Shown: positions 1 through 10,961 of the stretch, in pieces
Layout: every line of letters begins with the position of its first letter
Numbering within the stretch: the first letter of the stretch is position 1
NCBI GenBank assembly: GCA_029204045.2
Contig: CM055072.1
Coordinates: forward strand, 7,504,854 to 7,568,853
Reading direction: 5' to 3'
DNA: 64,000 bases
Source: Tillandsia leiboldiana
Taxonomy: Eukaryota; Streptophyta; Magnoliopsida; Poales; Bromeliaceae
Made by a program: the position numbers and the translations under genes
The notes under the pieces: generated by a model
Told to the model about the DNA's origin: nothing
The model's input: only the letters and a program-made list of their open reading frames with translations
Databases searched by the model: none

Positions 1-1049
1 TCGGGCCTCTACAAAACCGGTCCCCTAACGGCGCACAATGCCCGGAAAAATTCCGATTCAAGCTGGGGCTTCCGCGTTGATCCGAATCAACCCGAACTCA
101 TCTGTAAACATATATGGAACACGCCCGAGGCGATTTCTCTGCACCCCACCATCTTGCGAGGTCGGTGCACTATCCGAAGTCCCGGTACTCTATAGTGCAT
201 CAATGGTGGAGTCTTCCAAAGTTGATAAAGAAGATGATCAATGGGTCTTCAAAATCCTCTAGGAAACTCAAGTATTGCAGAGGAGATGTAGGTGGAGCTC
301 TGGTAAAAATCCCCCAGAAAAACTAACTCCCAAAAGAGCTAAAATATGGAGAAAAAACCCCATAAATAACCATGGAGAAGAAGTAGGAGAAGAGAAAACC
401 CTCTAAAGCTACAGTAACGGGCCCTAAATCCCCCGGCCCGTAAACGCGGCCGCCATGCGTCGCACATCCGGCACGCGTCCAACCTATGCCCGCCGCCCGA
501 TCCGCTACCACGTGTCGCGCCCCGACAGGGCGATCGGCGCCCGCCAATGGGCGCATGACGCGTAGCCCCTCCTTATCCACGGCGCCCCCAAGGCTGCCCG
601 CGCGCCTGCCCGGCCTGCCCAGCCTGCTTGCGACGGCAGCGTGGACCGTGTCCACTACGCCCCTTGCGCCATCCTCTCCCGCGCCGCCACGTGGTCGTAC
701 GACGCCAGTGGGAAGCCACCACGTGTCCAACCCGGTCCACAACTCCTCCGTGCACCCAAATTACAGTAAAAACTTTCAGCTGTCCGTTTTCGGGCGTCCG
801 GATTCAGAAAAATACATCCATATAGCCAATTTTGATCTTTTTTCGCGCTGAATCCAAATCCAATATCCATTTTGCGCGAAACCTTTTTTATTTTTCAATG
901 AAGGCATCCGAATAGGTAATCTTGTTTTATTTTTCACGCTAGGTCAAATTCTTGGGTTCGATTTGCGCGTAACCAACTCTATCAAGCAAAAAGAAGTCTC
1001 CACAAGCTACTGATCATACTGTAATCCTCCGCGGGGATTTTAGTCATCA
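1..1049 (-). mobile_element. LTR fragment, family G, minus orientation, cut by window edge
   Basis: The reverse complement of this stretch matches 28237-28500 over several hundred bases (shared blocks include GATTACGCGCAAATC, TTTGGATTCAGCGCG and TGGATGTATTTTTC). On the minus strand it would begin TGATGA at about 1049. No open frame here resembles a protein; the apparent frames at 323-870 are GC-rich promoter-type sequence. The rest of the LTR lies left of the window. Orientation and family follow from the internal comparison; the family itself is not one I can name. Confidence 0.6.
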
Positions 1050-1396
1050 CATCGGGAGTCCGGAACACCAAGAAACTCAAACCAACCCCCAACTGGGTGT
1101 CCGCAAGGAAGGGTCCGAAACCTCGAAACTGCATCAGAAATTTTTGGGCATCCGAAACTTGCATCAGAAACCTCAACTACCACTTGCCACATGTCACAAC
1201 AGTGTGTTACACACGAGGGAACCCATTCCGGGCTGCTACAATAACTTCTGGACATTTAGAAGGAGCTTCCAAAATCTGCCCCAAGCAAAGCTGAACATCT
1301 GGGCGCTCGAAACCTCTAAAAACTTTAGTTTCAACATGTTTCACGATCTTGAATTTATTTTCGCGTCCATTTTGCACTAAAACGGCTCTCACTCGG
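1050..1396. other. Unassigned spacer that hosts the B2 LTR
   Basis: No coding region or recognisable element is seen in these 347 bases. The stretch repeats a short motif (GCATCAGAAA near 1130 and 1160) and ends with CTCGG just before the B2 LTR start. It is probably the remains of another old element. Confidence 0.4.
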
Positions 1397-1666
1397 TGTG
1401 GTGTCCCGAATTTCCGCGCGGCTTGACTATGTGGTTGGCAATGAGAAAATACCAATTTTTGGTATATCGAGTGTGTTGTGCGTCAAACGGATGCCAAAAA
1501 TGGACTCAGTGCGTGAAAACAGTGAAAATAGCTATTTTCGGGTGAAATTGGGCTAACGGGCTCTTTTCGGTCGCGGGCCGGCTCACGGCCCACAGGCGTG
1601 CACCGGGTGCAGCGAACCCGCGCAGCTGACACGTGGTCGCGCCTCATTAGGCACGGCGACCGAGGC
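1397..1666 (+). mobile_element. B2 LTR, segment 1 (5' end), plus orientation
   Basis: The LTR begins TGTGGTGTCCCGAA at 1397. Its first ~170 bases match, in inverse orientation, the right end of B1 (18660-18822), which starts with the same words. The segment is cut at 1666 by B1, whose target-site duplication GAGGC lies at 1662-1666. The same LTR resumes at 18828. A G-box (ACACGTGG) lies at 1629-1636. B2 is the oldest readable layer of the nested stack. Confidence 0.7.
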
Positions 1667-3665
1667 TGTCACGCCCCGGGGTCGAAACTGCGACCCGGGC
1701 TCGCCAACAGATCCGCCGTCGACACGGGAAGCCCCGCACCGACGAAGCGTCTAACCTGCAAAAGATAGAACTACAACCACACAAATATCAGAGCGGAAAA
1801 AAAATAAAAGCTGTAATATAAAATCAAACTACTAATAAGCTGAAAATAAATACAAGGTCAGATACAAATAAAAATCCGCCTATACAACATCTAGGAAACC
1901 TAAAAGGGAGATAACTAAAACTGGAAATATAACAATAAACAGTGAATCCCACAGTCCGGGATGGTACATCTACCTCACTCTAAAAGAACTATGCTGGTAG
2001 GGAACTATCTCGTGACTCCCTGTCCTCGGTCCGTCGCGCCAGCTCGGGCAGGAACGGAAGGAAAAGCCTCAGCAACCTGTCACCGACAGAGGGTGTGAGA
2101 ACTACATCCTACAGTAGTTCTCAGTGGGTACCGTCTCCAAGACCCACAGTCTGCCCACTAAGTCTACTAGAGGCAAAGATAACAGAAAAAGACTGTGATA
2201 ATGAAAACTAAGCTGGAAAAGTAACTACAGCTATCATGCCTCTATCTACTATGCTCAATGGGAAAAACACAGATGATGGTATGCATCCACTCGATACTAC
2301 TAATACACATGCTATACAACCACTCACTAACAGTAACCCAAATCTCGGTGACTGCCACATAGGTTCCAGTCAAGCCTGCGCCCTCTAGTGTATCAACCAA
2401 GGCGTCCCATCGGACTATCTCAGTATCACGCAAAGCGACCTCTAGTGTATCAACTAGGCGCATCATCATCATCGCATCCGGAGCGTAACTCGTGGGGAGC
2501 GACCCCACCGAGCTCAAGCGTGTCTCATCTGGCAAAAGCGGCACATACAGGCTATAATCCACGATCAAACAGATCGGAAACTCGAACACCCAAATAACCA
2601 TCACTAAAAGAAAGTACACAACCACTGGGACCGTCGTCAGCCCAAACGGCTCCCAAAATGACACCCCACTCATAGACGAGAAGAACCGTCTGACGCAGCA
2701 AGGGTCCGAGAATCTCGTTAGGCCGATGCCTAGAACCCCAATCAAACAAGAACAGACTCTAGGCTTAGCCTATCGAAGTTCTCGATCCCTTACCGTTTAG
2801 GGATTCGGCTCCCTCGGTTAAAGTGGGAAACCAACACAACATGCTAAACTCACGGGCTAGAAATGCTCTACAACCAAATAGCGGAGGGTCCGAAAACTCC
2901 GGGAGACTAATACCTACGACCCCAATCAAACAAGAACAGGCTATAGGCGTAGCCTCCCGTTGCTTTCGATCCCAGAAAGAAATCAGCCCTTAGAACCCAG
3001 ATCACTCACCCCTGTCGGGTGAGGAACAATTTAGGAGAAAAGGTGACCTTTATTATAAAATACCGTCTTGAATTGAGAAAACCAACTTTTATAGATTTTA
3101 GTTCTTGAGAAAATCAGTTAAAAACAAGTTTATTTTCCGGACTCCAAAGGGTTAATGCCTCCGCCCAATCAAACAAGAACAGGCTTCGGCGACCCCTAGA
3201 AATTCGGAAGGAAAAACACTGGTTTACTAAAATCATGAGTGTCCAAAAACATTCTGGGTTCAAGGTCCTGATAACACACGCTCACCACGATCAAAACTTG
3301 GTGGTGACAACCAAACAGAGAAATACCCAAAGATCCGGGACCACCGTTTACCCAAAACGGTTCCCCAAAACACTAACCCTGGCCTAACACAGCTACCAGA
3401 CCCCACTCAGCCCCCAGGCCCGAGTGCAACATACGTCCCACAATGTCCTGACCACTCGGCCCACTACCCGGGCGAGGAACACTATGTCCAGAAAGAACTG
3501 CAATGTGTGAGATGACTAAAGCATAAAAGAACCTAGCCCAGATTAAGGTTCTCTATTGGTCTGGTTAAACACATGCAACATATGACGGGGGTGCTAGTCA
3601 AGGTTCCAATAATACACTTATTCTAGCATGCTGAATCCTATAATAATAGAATTAGAAAGAAGTCC

Positions 3666-3670
3666 GCGGA
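3666..3670. repeat. Target-site duplication GCGGA of element A (left copy)
   Basis: GCGGA directly precedes the LTR start TGTAGTGATCC at 3671 and is repeated at 13716-13720 directly after the LTR end TGACA. It proves that both LTRs belong to a single insertion. Confidence 0.9.
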
Positions 3671-6465
3671 TGTAGTGATCCGGCCTTTCGGGGGTATTTT
3701 TGACTTAGGTATAGTCATTTAAGCCTTTAAGTGAAATAAAATTATTCAATTCTTGAAGTTGGCCATTGTGAGATGCTAGTATTTTTCTGCGATAGAGCGC
3801 GGAAAAAGAAAGCCGACGGCGCGATCGGATCTGAAATCCGATATCGGGAACCCCCTGAATGGGACCCAAAGTGATATGGTAATTAGTCGTGCATCGGAAT
3901 CCGTGCTAAATATCTTGCACCCGTTAGAGATAAGGTGGTTTATCTCATGGGGGATAATTAATTAGTTAATTAATTATCCCAGACGGAAAATTAATTAATT
4001 CTCTTACGTACGAATTAAAGAGGAATTAATTAAAGGTAAAGTACGACTATATAAGGGATCCTGAGTATCGGAAAGGAAAAGAAAAGAAAAAAAAACCCTA
4101 ATCGGAGAGAAGGGAAAAAAAAAAGAAAAGACAGAACCCTAGCCGGAAGAAAGGGAAAGGAGAAAGAGAAGGAGCCCGATCTTCCCGGACACCGAACCGA
4201 AGGCAAGAACGCGACCGGACAACCTTCCCGTCGATCTTCGGTTAGTAAAATAATTTATTTAAATTATTTGGGAGTTTTCCGTCATCTCTTTCGTTGAGTT
4301 CTTGGTGGTCTTTAATCGAGTTCTTGTTATCGGACCTCCGACCGACGTTTTGGTTGTTCGTCGATCGTTGGTTTAGTCGTTAGAATTATCGTGTTTTTAT
4401 TCGGAGATTTTTGGGATGTTTCGTTGGAACATAGTGGGTTAACGGGAGGCCGCCGCCGCCGTTTTTAAACGGGAGGCCGCCGCCGCCGTTACCATGGTCG
4501 CGGGGTCTTCGCCGGAGTCGCACGGGAGCGAAAACGGAGAAGAAACCGCGAAACGGGAGCGCAAACGGAGAAGAAATCGCGAAACGGGAAGTTACTGTGC
4601 TTTTCCGTACAGCGCGGTCCACGGGTCCAGGCGTGCACCCGGTGCACGCCTGCAACATCGAAGGCCAAGAACCGGCGCACAAATCCGTGCGCCGGCCCGG
4701 CCCGTCCAGCACGGTGCACGCGCTGGGCGTGCACCCGGTGCGCGACGCCGCGGCCGAATGCGTGAACCCGGCGCGCGCCAGCACCGTGCGCGGCCCGGCC
4801 CGTCCCGCCTGGTGCACGCTCCTGTGTGCACTCGGCGCATGCCGCCGCCGCCTGATGCCGTAAACCCGGTCCACGGTTGCTCCTGTGCACCACCCGACAG
4901 CCAAAGATCGGTAGCTCCGTTTTTGTCCGTTTTTCCACCGTTTTGAACGCCGTTTTCGCCGTTGGGATCGTTATTTCCGTGGCTTTCTTGGCATGGCCAC
5001 CTGGGACCTTCTTGGTCATTATTTTATTAGGTCGGGTGCTAATTTCGCCGACGCTCCGCGCCTCGACGAAATCGTCGGGGGCGTGCCGTCGGGTCTCTTT
5101 TCTCATCATTTCCGCCGTCGGGGCCTTCTTGGTCTAACCAGGGACGTCCCGAGTGGGCTACCGATTGAGGATTGAGTTTTGTTGGACTTTCCCGTCGAAA
5201 AGAGTAAAGTGGGTCTTGTGTTTTCAGATGTTAGTACACGCTTTTGACTATAGTTATCCGTGCGGACTTTCTTTAGGTCCAGACGCGCAGCGGGGGTGCG
5301 CGAAAGATTCGGGTGTTCCGATCTCTCTCCAAATAGGTGGGTACGGTTGCTGTAAATACAGCCAGTGCAGTAAATGCATCTATCGTCATTAAAGTGCTCT
5401 CAATTTATCTAACAAAGTAGATGGACAGTTTAACCTTTCGCATAATCGTGTTTTTATCTAACAATTGAAGCGGCTGCGGTTCGCCATTGTTCATGACACG
5501 CCGATCTCGGCAAATCTGTTTTGGGATGCTGCACGTACACAGGCGGATTGGCCTCCGCATGGGTGTACTTTTCCGGAAGAGTGGTCTTGTATGACCCGTG
5601 TTCCTCACAAAAGTGTGGGTGCCGTGAGGACCCCTTCGCGCCCGCTGGGAATAGCACACCAGCACCGTGGAAGGGGTAAATGCATCAAAGTAGGTACTTG
5701 TGCACGAGGGGAGACTTTAGTCTCTCCGACAGATAATCTGGGGTTGGTGCCCAATTTAATTGATAATTCTGGGGTTGGTGCCCAACTTAACATGTGCAGG
5801 GTTGTAGCGAAATGGTTTTGGTGTTTCCGGTTTGCTCCTTATTCCTTATTGTTATTAGACATCTACTTTGTTTGTCACTGACATTACCCACTCCGTGACA
5901 GGCGCTACGAGAGGCGTTAGCCGGGAGTTTGTCGAGACTGCGTCGCGAGGGCCGTAGTCAGGACACTTGGTTATTATCATTATCTCATTTCTTTTACGCA
6001 TTTAGTTAATTTGCTTGTGGGTAGTAATAATCGTGGACATGTATTATTTAGCACTGTGGATGAGTTGTACGTTTATAGTTTGGTTCTTTTGGTGATGTTT
6101 TTGTATGCGGCATGTTTTCATGATAAACCAAATGACTTCGAAAAGGTTTTCTCAAACGAAAGTGTCGTGTGGGCACGGGTTTTGCAACTGCTGGTTTTAT
6201 CCTTTCTAAAACATTGATGCCGCTTTATTATTCCGCTTGATGTTGAATGTCTATTGTATGGTTGATGGTTGGTGTTTGATGTATGTTGTTGTAAGTGAGA
6301 CGCCGTGCATATACAAAGGAGACTCTGTCCGCGGACAGGGAGAATTTGTGTATGTGGCGGTCTGGCACGCACCGGGGATGAGGTTTAAATTACCTAGTTA
6401 AAAGAAAAAAAAAATACACACGATTTTTCGCTTAAATAGACTCAAAAACCCCCGGGGGCGTGACA
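3671..6465 (+). repeat. 5' LTR of element A (2795 bp)
   Basis: It starts TGTAGTGATCC and ends CCCGGGGGCGTGACA. A TATATAAG box at 4048-4055 is followed by purine-rich leader sequence. Positions 4620-4860 are extremely GC-rich with many GTGCAC and GCGCGC words, so long apparent open frames there (4386-5109, both strands) are composition artefacts. The 3' LTR (10962-13715) matches it end to end, differing mainly by one-base deletions. Confidence 0.9.
4048..4055 (+). promoter_or_regulatory. TATA box of the A 5' LTR
   Basis: TATATAAG lies ~380 bases into the LTR, followed by purine-rich sequence, and is conserved in the 3' LTR at 11336-11343. It is the likely core promoter for the element's genomic RNA. 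Confidence 0.6.
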
Positions 6466-6472
6466 GATTAAA

Positions 6473-6484
6473 TGGTATCAGAGA
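6473..6484 (+). other. Primer-binding site (Met-tRNA type)
   Basis: TGGTATCAGAGA begins seven bases after the 5' LTR end. It matches the common plant initiator Met-tRNA primer site TGGTATCAGAGC at 11 of 12 positions. Confidence 0.85.
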
Positions 6485-6725
6485 AAACAACCATAACCAT
6501 AGTAGACGTGATCCACATCCACAGTGCAGGGTACCACAAGCAAATTAGACTTGAGATAACCAAGGTATAAGTGCGTAGTACGTGAGAGTACGGGAAAAAG
6601 GGGACGTAATGTAGGCGTAATCATAAGACAGGGTATTAGGGTTATAACCTTAGGGTTAACGTGGTTTCTTTGTATTACAGCGGACAACGGCCAGGATCCG
6701 GCCACCGAGTGCTAACCATTCTCAA

Positions 6726-7700
6726 ATGGACAGGATGGATTCCATAGCTGCAGTCAACCGCATACTCCGCAACCAGCTACGCGACATAGCGGGGCAAATG
6801 CTAACTCTCACAGAGCGCCTAGGCATACTGACTCAGGATTTTGAGGGTGTCGACCGCTTCCGGCAAGACGCCAGGAACGGCACCTATCGGGGAATGCCGC
6901 CGACAGGATTCCCTACTTTTAATGAAGCAGTTATATTGGCCCAGCGGGCAGAGCAAGAACTGGCCGAGGCACGCGCTCGGCAGTGTTATCCCTATCCCAG
7001 ACCAGCAGAGAACCCCTTCCAGCAGGGCCCGGCACTCAAACGTCCGAGGACGGAGGGAACCTTTGGAAAGGTAAGGAGAGGAGGATCCACACCGCAGGGG
7101 AAACCGTGTCCCATATGCAGCGGGGCGCATCAGGTGACTGACTGTCCATGGAGTCACGACCACTGCTACCGGCTGTGGCAAGCCAGGACACGCACGCTTC
7201 GAGTGCCCACGGAAACCGGGCACCACCAGGCCTCCGGCACCGCGACCGGAGAGGACGGGGAAGACTGCTGCACCCGTTCCACGAGGGGGCCCCGCCCCGG
7301 AGGGCCAAGGAGGAAGACGACCGGAGGAAAGCCGCGGGAGGACGAACCGGACACCAGCGAGGGACGCGGAAACCACCGCAGGGACCGTGCGTAATCTGCG
7401 AGGGTGCTCACCCCGGTGGCAGAATGTACGTGGAGGTACCATACTGCAATCAGTGCGGCTTACGGACCACTCCCCGTGCATTCTGCCCTCAGAGGCCCCA
7501 CTTCCGCCGCGCCGCGCCACCACAGCAGAAAGGACAGAGGGTGCTGCGGCCCCCGTTCAGCCAAGGGATTCGCCTGACGACCAGCAATCTGCAGACACCT
7601 CAGACGACAAGTCCCTTCCCCAGCACGCCGTACGACGCTGGCCCAAGGGCTGTGGACGGACTCCCCGGGATACTGCAGTGGAGGGACGCTACGTCCCAGA
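6726..7700 (+). pseudogene. gag: gag remnant of element A, capsid core deleted
   Basis: The first ~40 residues (MDRMDSIAAVNRIL onward) look like the gag N-terminus. They run straight into a segment with FNEAVILAQRAEQELAEAR, which in plant gypsy gag follows the capsid domain, so about the whole capsid core is missing. A nucleic-acid-binding knuckle CPICSGAH-QVTDC is visible near residue 128; it has three instead of four residues before the histidine. The frame shifts at about 7165, and a second cysteine-rich stretch (CVICEGAH, then YCNQCG) follows in another frame to about 7480. No protease motif (DTG or DSG) is seen before the reverse transcriptase. This could not make functional particles. 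Confidence 0.7.
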
Positions 7701-8091
7701 CCTAGTAACGGCAGGTAAACCTTTGGTTCCACTTCTCCCTCTTAGATTAGGAGCACCCGGTCACACCTTAACCTGCTACCCCTGTTAGACTCTCTCTCTC
7801 GCTCCCTCTCTCTAGAATCCTTAAGTATTAGGCGAAGCCTCCCCCGGCCGAATGCGCGCGGGCGAGCTTCGAAGCATAGGAGAACCTTGTGTACTCGGGG
7901 CCCGTTAAGGGCCATGCAAGGAATAAATAGGCTCCACCCTATGCCTTGCAGCCGAGAACCCAATGAGGCCGATAGGTAGTTCAGGGCCGCTCCCCAGATA
8001 GGGATCAGCGGTCCCGTGGTAAGGGAATCTCCGGACGTGTTCCCGGCAGAGCTCCCCGGAGCGCCGCCGGAACGAGAAGTCGACTTCCCTA
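7701..8091 (+). other. Rearranged gag-pol junction without protease
   Basis: This stretch sits where an aspartic protease is expected but no catalytic triplet is readable in any plus frame. It holds a CT-rich run at 7788-7813. Just before 8092 the words GTCGACTTCCCTATTGAA encode the VDFPIE-type lead-in common before gypsy reverse transcriptase, one frame off. Confidence 0.45.
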
Positions 8092-9351
8092 TTGAACTAC
8101 TTCCCCGGCACCAAACCCATCACCAAGGCACCGTACAGGATGGCCTTCGCGGAGTTGAAGGAACTCAAGGCACAGTTGGAGGACTTTTTGGATAAGGGCT
8201 TCATCAGACCTAGCGCGTCGCCCTGGGGCGCGCCCGTCCTGTTTGTGAGAAAGAAGGACGGAAGTCTCCGGTTGGGTATCTACTACCGGGAGATAAATAA
8301 GGTCACCGTTAAGAACAAGTACCCCCTGCCAAGGATCGACGACCTTGTCGACCAATTACAGGGGGCGACGGTGTTTTCAAAGATTGACCTGCGGTCGGGC
8401 TATCATCAGGTCCAAGTAAAGGGGGAGGACATCCCCAAACGGCTTTCTCGACTCGCTACGGTCATTACGAATTTACTGTAATGCCGTTCGGGCTCACGAA
8501 TGCCCCGGCAGTGTTCATGGACATGATGAACAGGGTGTTCAAACCCTTTCTGGATTTATTCATGGTGGTCTTCATCGACGATATCCTCATCTATTCCCGT
8601 ACAGATGAGGAACATGAAGAACATCTGCGCACCGTCCTCCAGACCCTACGGGAACAGAAACTCTATGCCAAACTCAAAAGTGTGAGTTTTGGCTCCGAGA
8701 GGTTGGCTTCTTGGGACATGTAATCTCGGCGGCTGGGGTCGCAGTCGACCCGAAGAAGATAGATTCGTGTGACGGACTGGACCCAACCGACGACGGTAAC
8801 GAAGAAGATTCGAAGCTTCCTGGGGTTAGCCGGGTACTACCGGCGCTCGTGAAGTATTTCTCCAGAATAGCCGCCCCCTTAAACCGCTTGACTAAAAAGG
8901 GGGAAAAGTTCATCTGGACGGACAAATGTCAGAGGAGCTTCGAGGAGCTCAAGGATAGATTGACGCGAGCTCCGATCCTTGCCCGTCGGAACCAGGGGAG
9001 GATTATGAAGTGTATTGCGATGCGTCGCGAACGGACTGGGTGGAGTGCTCATGCAACGGGGGAAGGTTATAGCCTATGCGTCAAGGCAGCCTCAAAGAAT
9101 ACGAGCGAAACTACCCCCCGTGCACGATTTGGAACTCGCAGCGGTTGTGTTCGTCCTCAAGCTTTGGAGACCACTACCTGTACGGGGCACACTGCAATGT
9201 GTACTCGGATCATAAAAGTCTTAAGGTATCTTTTCACCCAAAGGAGTTAAATTTGCGACAAAGACGGTGGCTCGAAGCTATTGAAGGATTACGATTTAAC
9301 GATCCACTACCACCCGGGAAAGGCAAATGTGGTGGCCGACGCCCTGAGCCG
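8092..9351 (+). pseudogene. pol: Reverse transcriptase-RNase H of element A, frameshifted
   Basis: The RT starts near PGTKPITKAPYRMAFAELKE and continues through SPWGAPVLFVRKKDGSLRL, KNKYPLPRIDDL and FSKIDLRSGYHQ (8092-8440). A frame change at about 8435 (a short A run) leads to MPFGLTNAPAVF and the catalytic FIDDILIYS at about 8571-8597. Another change near 8705 in a run of T/G gives GHVISAAGVAVDP. RNase H follows with DASRTGLGGVLMQ, SDHKSLK and HYHPGKANVVADALSR (9010-9351), in three different frames. The residues expected as CIDYRE read GIYYRE. At least five frame breaks are needed, so this is a broken copy, although homopolymer-sited breaks could partly be sequence errors. Confidence 0.85.
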
Positions 9352-9489
9352 TAAGGGGCAGGCCGAGAAAGCAGGGGTAGGTGCCATCACCCAACAAGAT
9401 AGTCTGATTGCGGAATTTTTCGCAACTAAGACTAGAGGTAGTGCCGGCGGGTACAGTCGAACGACTTCTGACACTGGTGGTCAGACCTA

Positions 9490-10490
9490 CCCTGCTTGAC
9501 AAGAATTCTCGAGGGGCAGTCAACTGATGACCAACTCCAGCTGGTGCGAAGTAGAGTGACTGCCGACCAAGGAGGAGACTTCGCAGTAAACTCCGACGGC
9601 ACGATACGATTTCGGGGACGAATCTGCGTGCCGGATCTACCGGAACTCAAAGAGGAAATCCTGCGGGAGGCGCATACCGCTCCATATACAGCGCATCCGG
9701 GGGAACGAAGATGTACAAGGACGTCAATCAGACCTTCTGGTGGCCCAAAATGAAGGGAGACGTGACTCGGTTTGTGGCACACTGCCTGGTGTGCCAACGA
9801 GTGAAGGCCGAGCACCAGCGTCCAGCAGGAAAATTGCAACCCTTACCGGTACCGTGTGGAAGTGGGACATGATTACCATGGATTTTGTGACCGGGGTCCC
9901 GAGATCGCACAGGGACACGATGCAATATGGGTAATCGTGGACCGTCTGACGAAATCGGCCCACTTTCTGCCCATACACACGACGTGGGGCGGGGGAACGA
10001 CTGGCGCAAACCTACATCAACGAGATAGTAAGGTTGCATGGGGTGCCGACGTCCATCACGTCGGACAGGGACACACGATTTGTGTCAAACTTTTGGCAGA
10101 GCCTGCAGCGAGCAATGGGAACCAAGTTGCACTTCAGTACGGCTTTTCACCCGCAGACCGACGGACAATCAGAGCGGGTGATACAAATTGTGGAGGACAT
10201 GCTTCGGGCATGCGTTTTAGACCTGGGCGAAGGATGGGCACGGTGTTTGCCCTAGTGGATTTGCCTATAATAACAGTTACCAGGCCAGCATTCAGATGGC
10301 ACCATACGAGGCCCTGTACGGGCGCCGCTGTCGGTCTCCAATATGCTGGGACGACCTGGGTGAGCGTAAGATTCTGGGGCCAGATTTGGTGGAGGAGACC
10401 GAAGCAAAGGTGCGGTTGATTAGACAAAGACTTACACCGCCCAGAGCAGACAGAAAAGCTACGCGGACAACAGACGCAGAGACTTAGAGT
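9490..10490 (+). pseudogene. pol: Integrase of element A, frameshifted
   Basis: The zinc-binding part is visible as HTAPYTAHPG (about 9674) then FWWPKMKGDV and HCLVCQRVKAEHQRPAG (9739-9830) in another frame. The core has WDMITMDFVTG (about 9865), VIVDRLTKSAHFLP, ITSDRDTRFVSNFW and FHPQTDGQSERV (10055-10180), which supply the D,D,E catalytic set. The C-terminal part shows PYEALYGRRCRSP (about 10300) and the KSYADNRR-type region near 10450. Frame changes occur near 9720, 9900, 10030 and 10250. This is the usual gypsy order after RNase H. Confidence 0.85.
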
Positions 10491-10886
10491 TCATGGTGGG
10501 TGAACATGTGATGCTCCGAGTTTCGCCCTCCAAGGGGAACCGACGCTTCGGCATAAAAGGAAAGTTAAGCCCGAGGTACGTAGGACCGTTCGAGATCCTA
10601 GAACGCATAGGACCGGTGGCGTACCGATTAGCTCTGCCGCCGAATCTCGAAAGAAGTCCATAACGTATTCCATGTCTCAATGCTCCGGAGATACCTAGCT
10701 GATCCCTCTCATGCCTTGGATGCCTCAACCATCGAGTTGCGAGAGGATTTAAGCGTCGAGGAGACGCCGGTGCGGATTTTGGCGAGAGAGGACAAGAAGT
10801 TGCGCAATCGAACTATCCCCTATGTGAAGGTCCAGTGGAGAAACCACGAAGAGCGCGAGGCGACGGGGAACTGGAATCGAAGATGA
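10491..10886 (+). pseudogene. Integrase tail and chromodomain-like C-terminus
   Basis: After a GPF-type motif (YVGPFEILERIGPVAYRL in frame near 10575-10630) the last piece reads IELREDLSVEETPVRILARE, then LRNRTIPYVKVQWRNHEE and REATGNW (10730-10880). A block of this kind closing with WRNH..EEATWE is characteristic of the chromodomain-like end of Tekay/Del chromovirus integrases, which is thought to direct insertion to heterochromatin. The stop follows at 10884. Confidence 0.75.
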
Positions 10887-10924
10887 GGGAATGTTTCCCG
10901 AATTGATTAGTGGGGTTTGTACTT

Positions 10925-10961
10925 AAGTTTCGGGACGAAACTTTTTATAAAGTGTGAGTGG
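10925..10961 (+). other. Pre-LTR hairpin and polypurine region of A
   Basis: AAGTTTCG-GGA-CGAAACTT at 10925-10943 forms a perfect 8-bp stem, followed by a short spacer directly before the 3' LTR. The same hairpin is found at the same place in families C and D. No long polypurine run is present here, which may reflect decay. Confidence 0.7.

Noticed and set aside
4386..5109. Long open frames on both strands in the A LTR (repeated at 11671-12609)
   Set aside because: They lie in an extremely GC-rich stretch, exist on both strands, repeat in both LTRs with frame changes and show no domain; composition effect.
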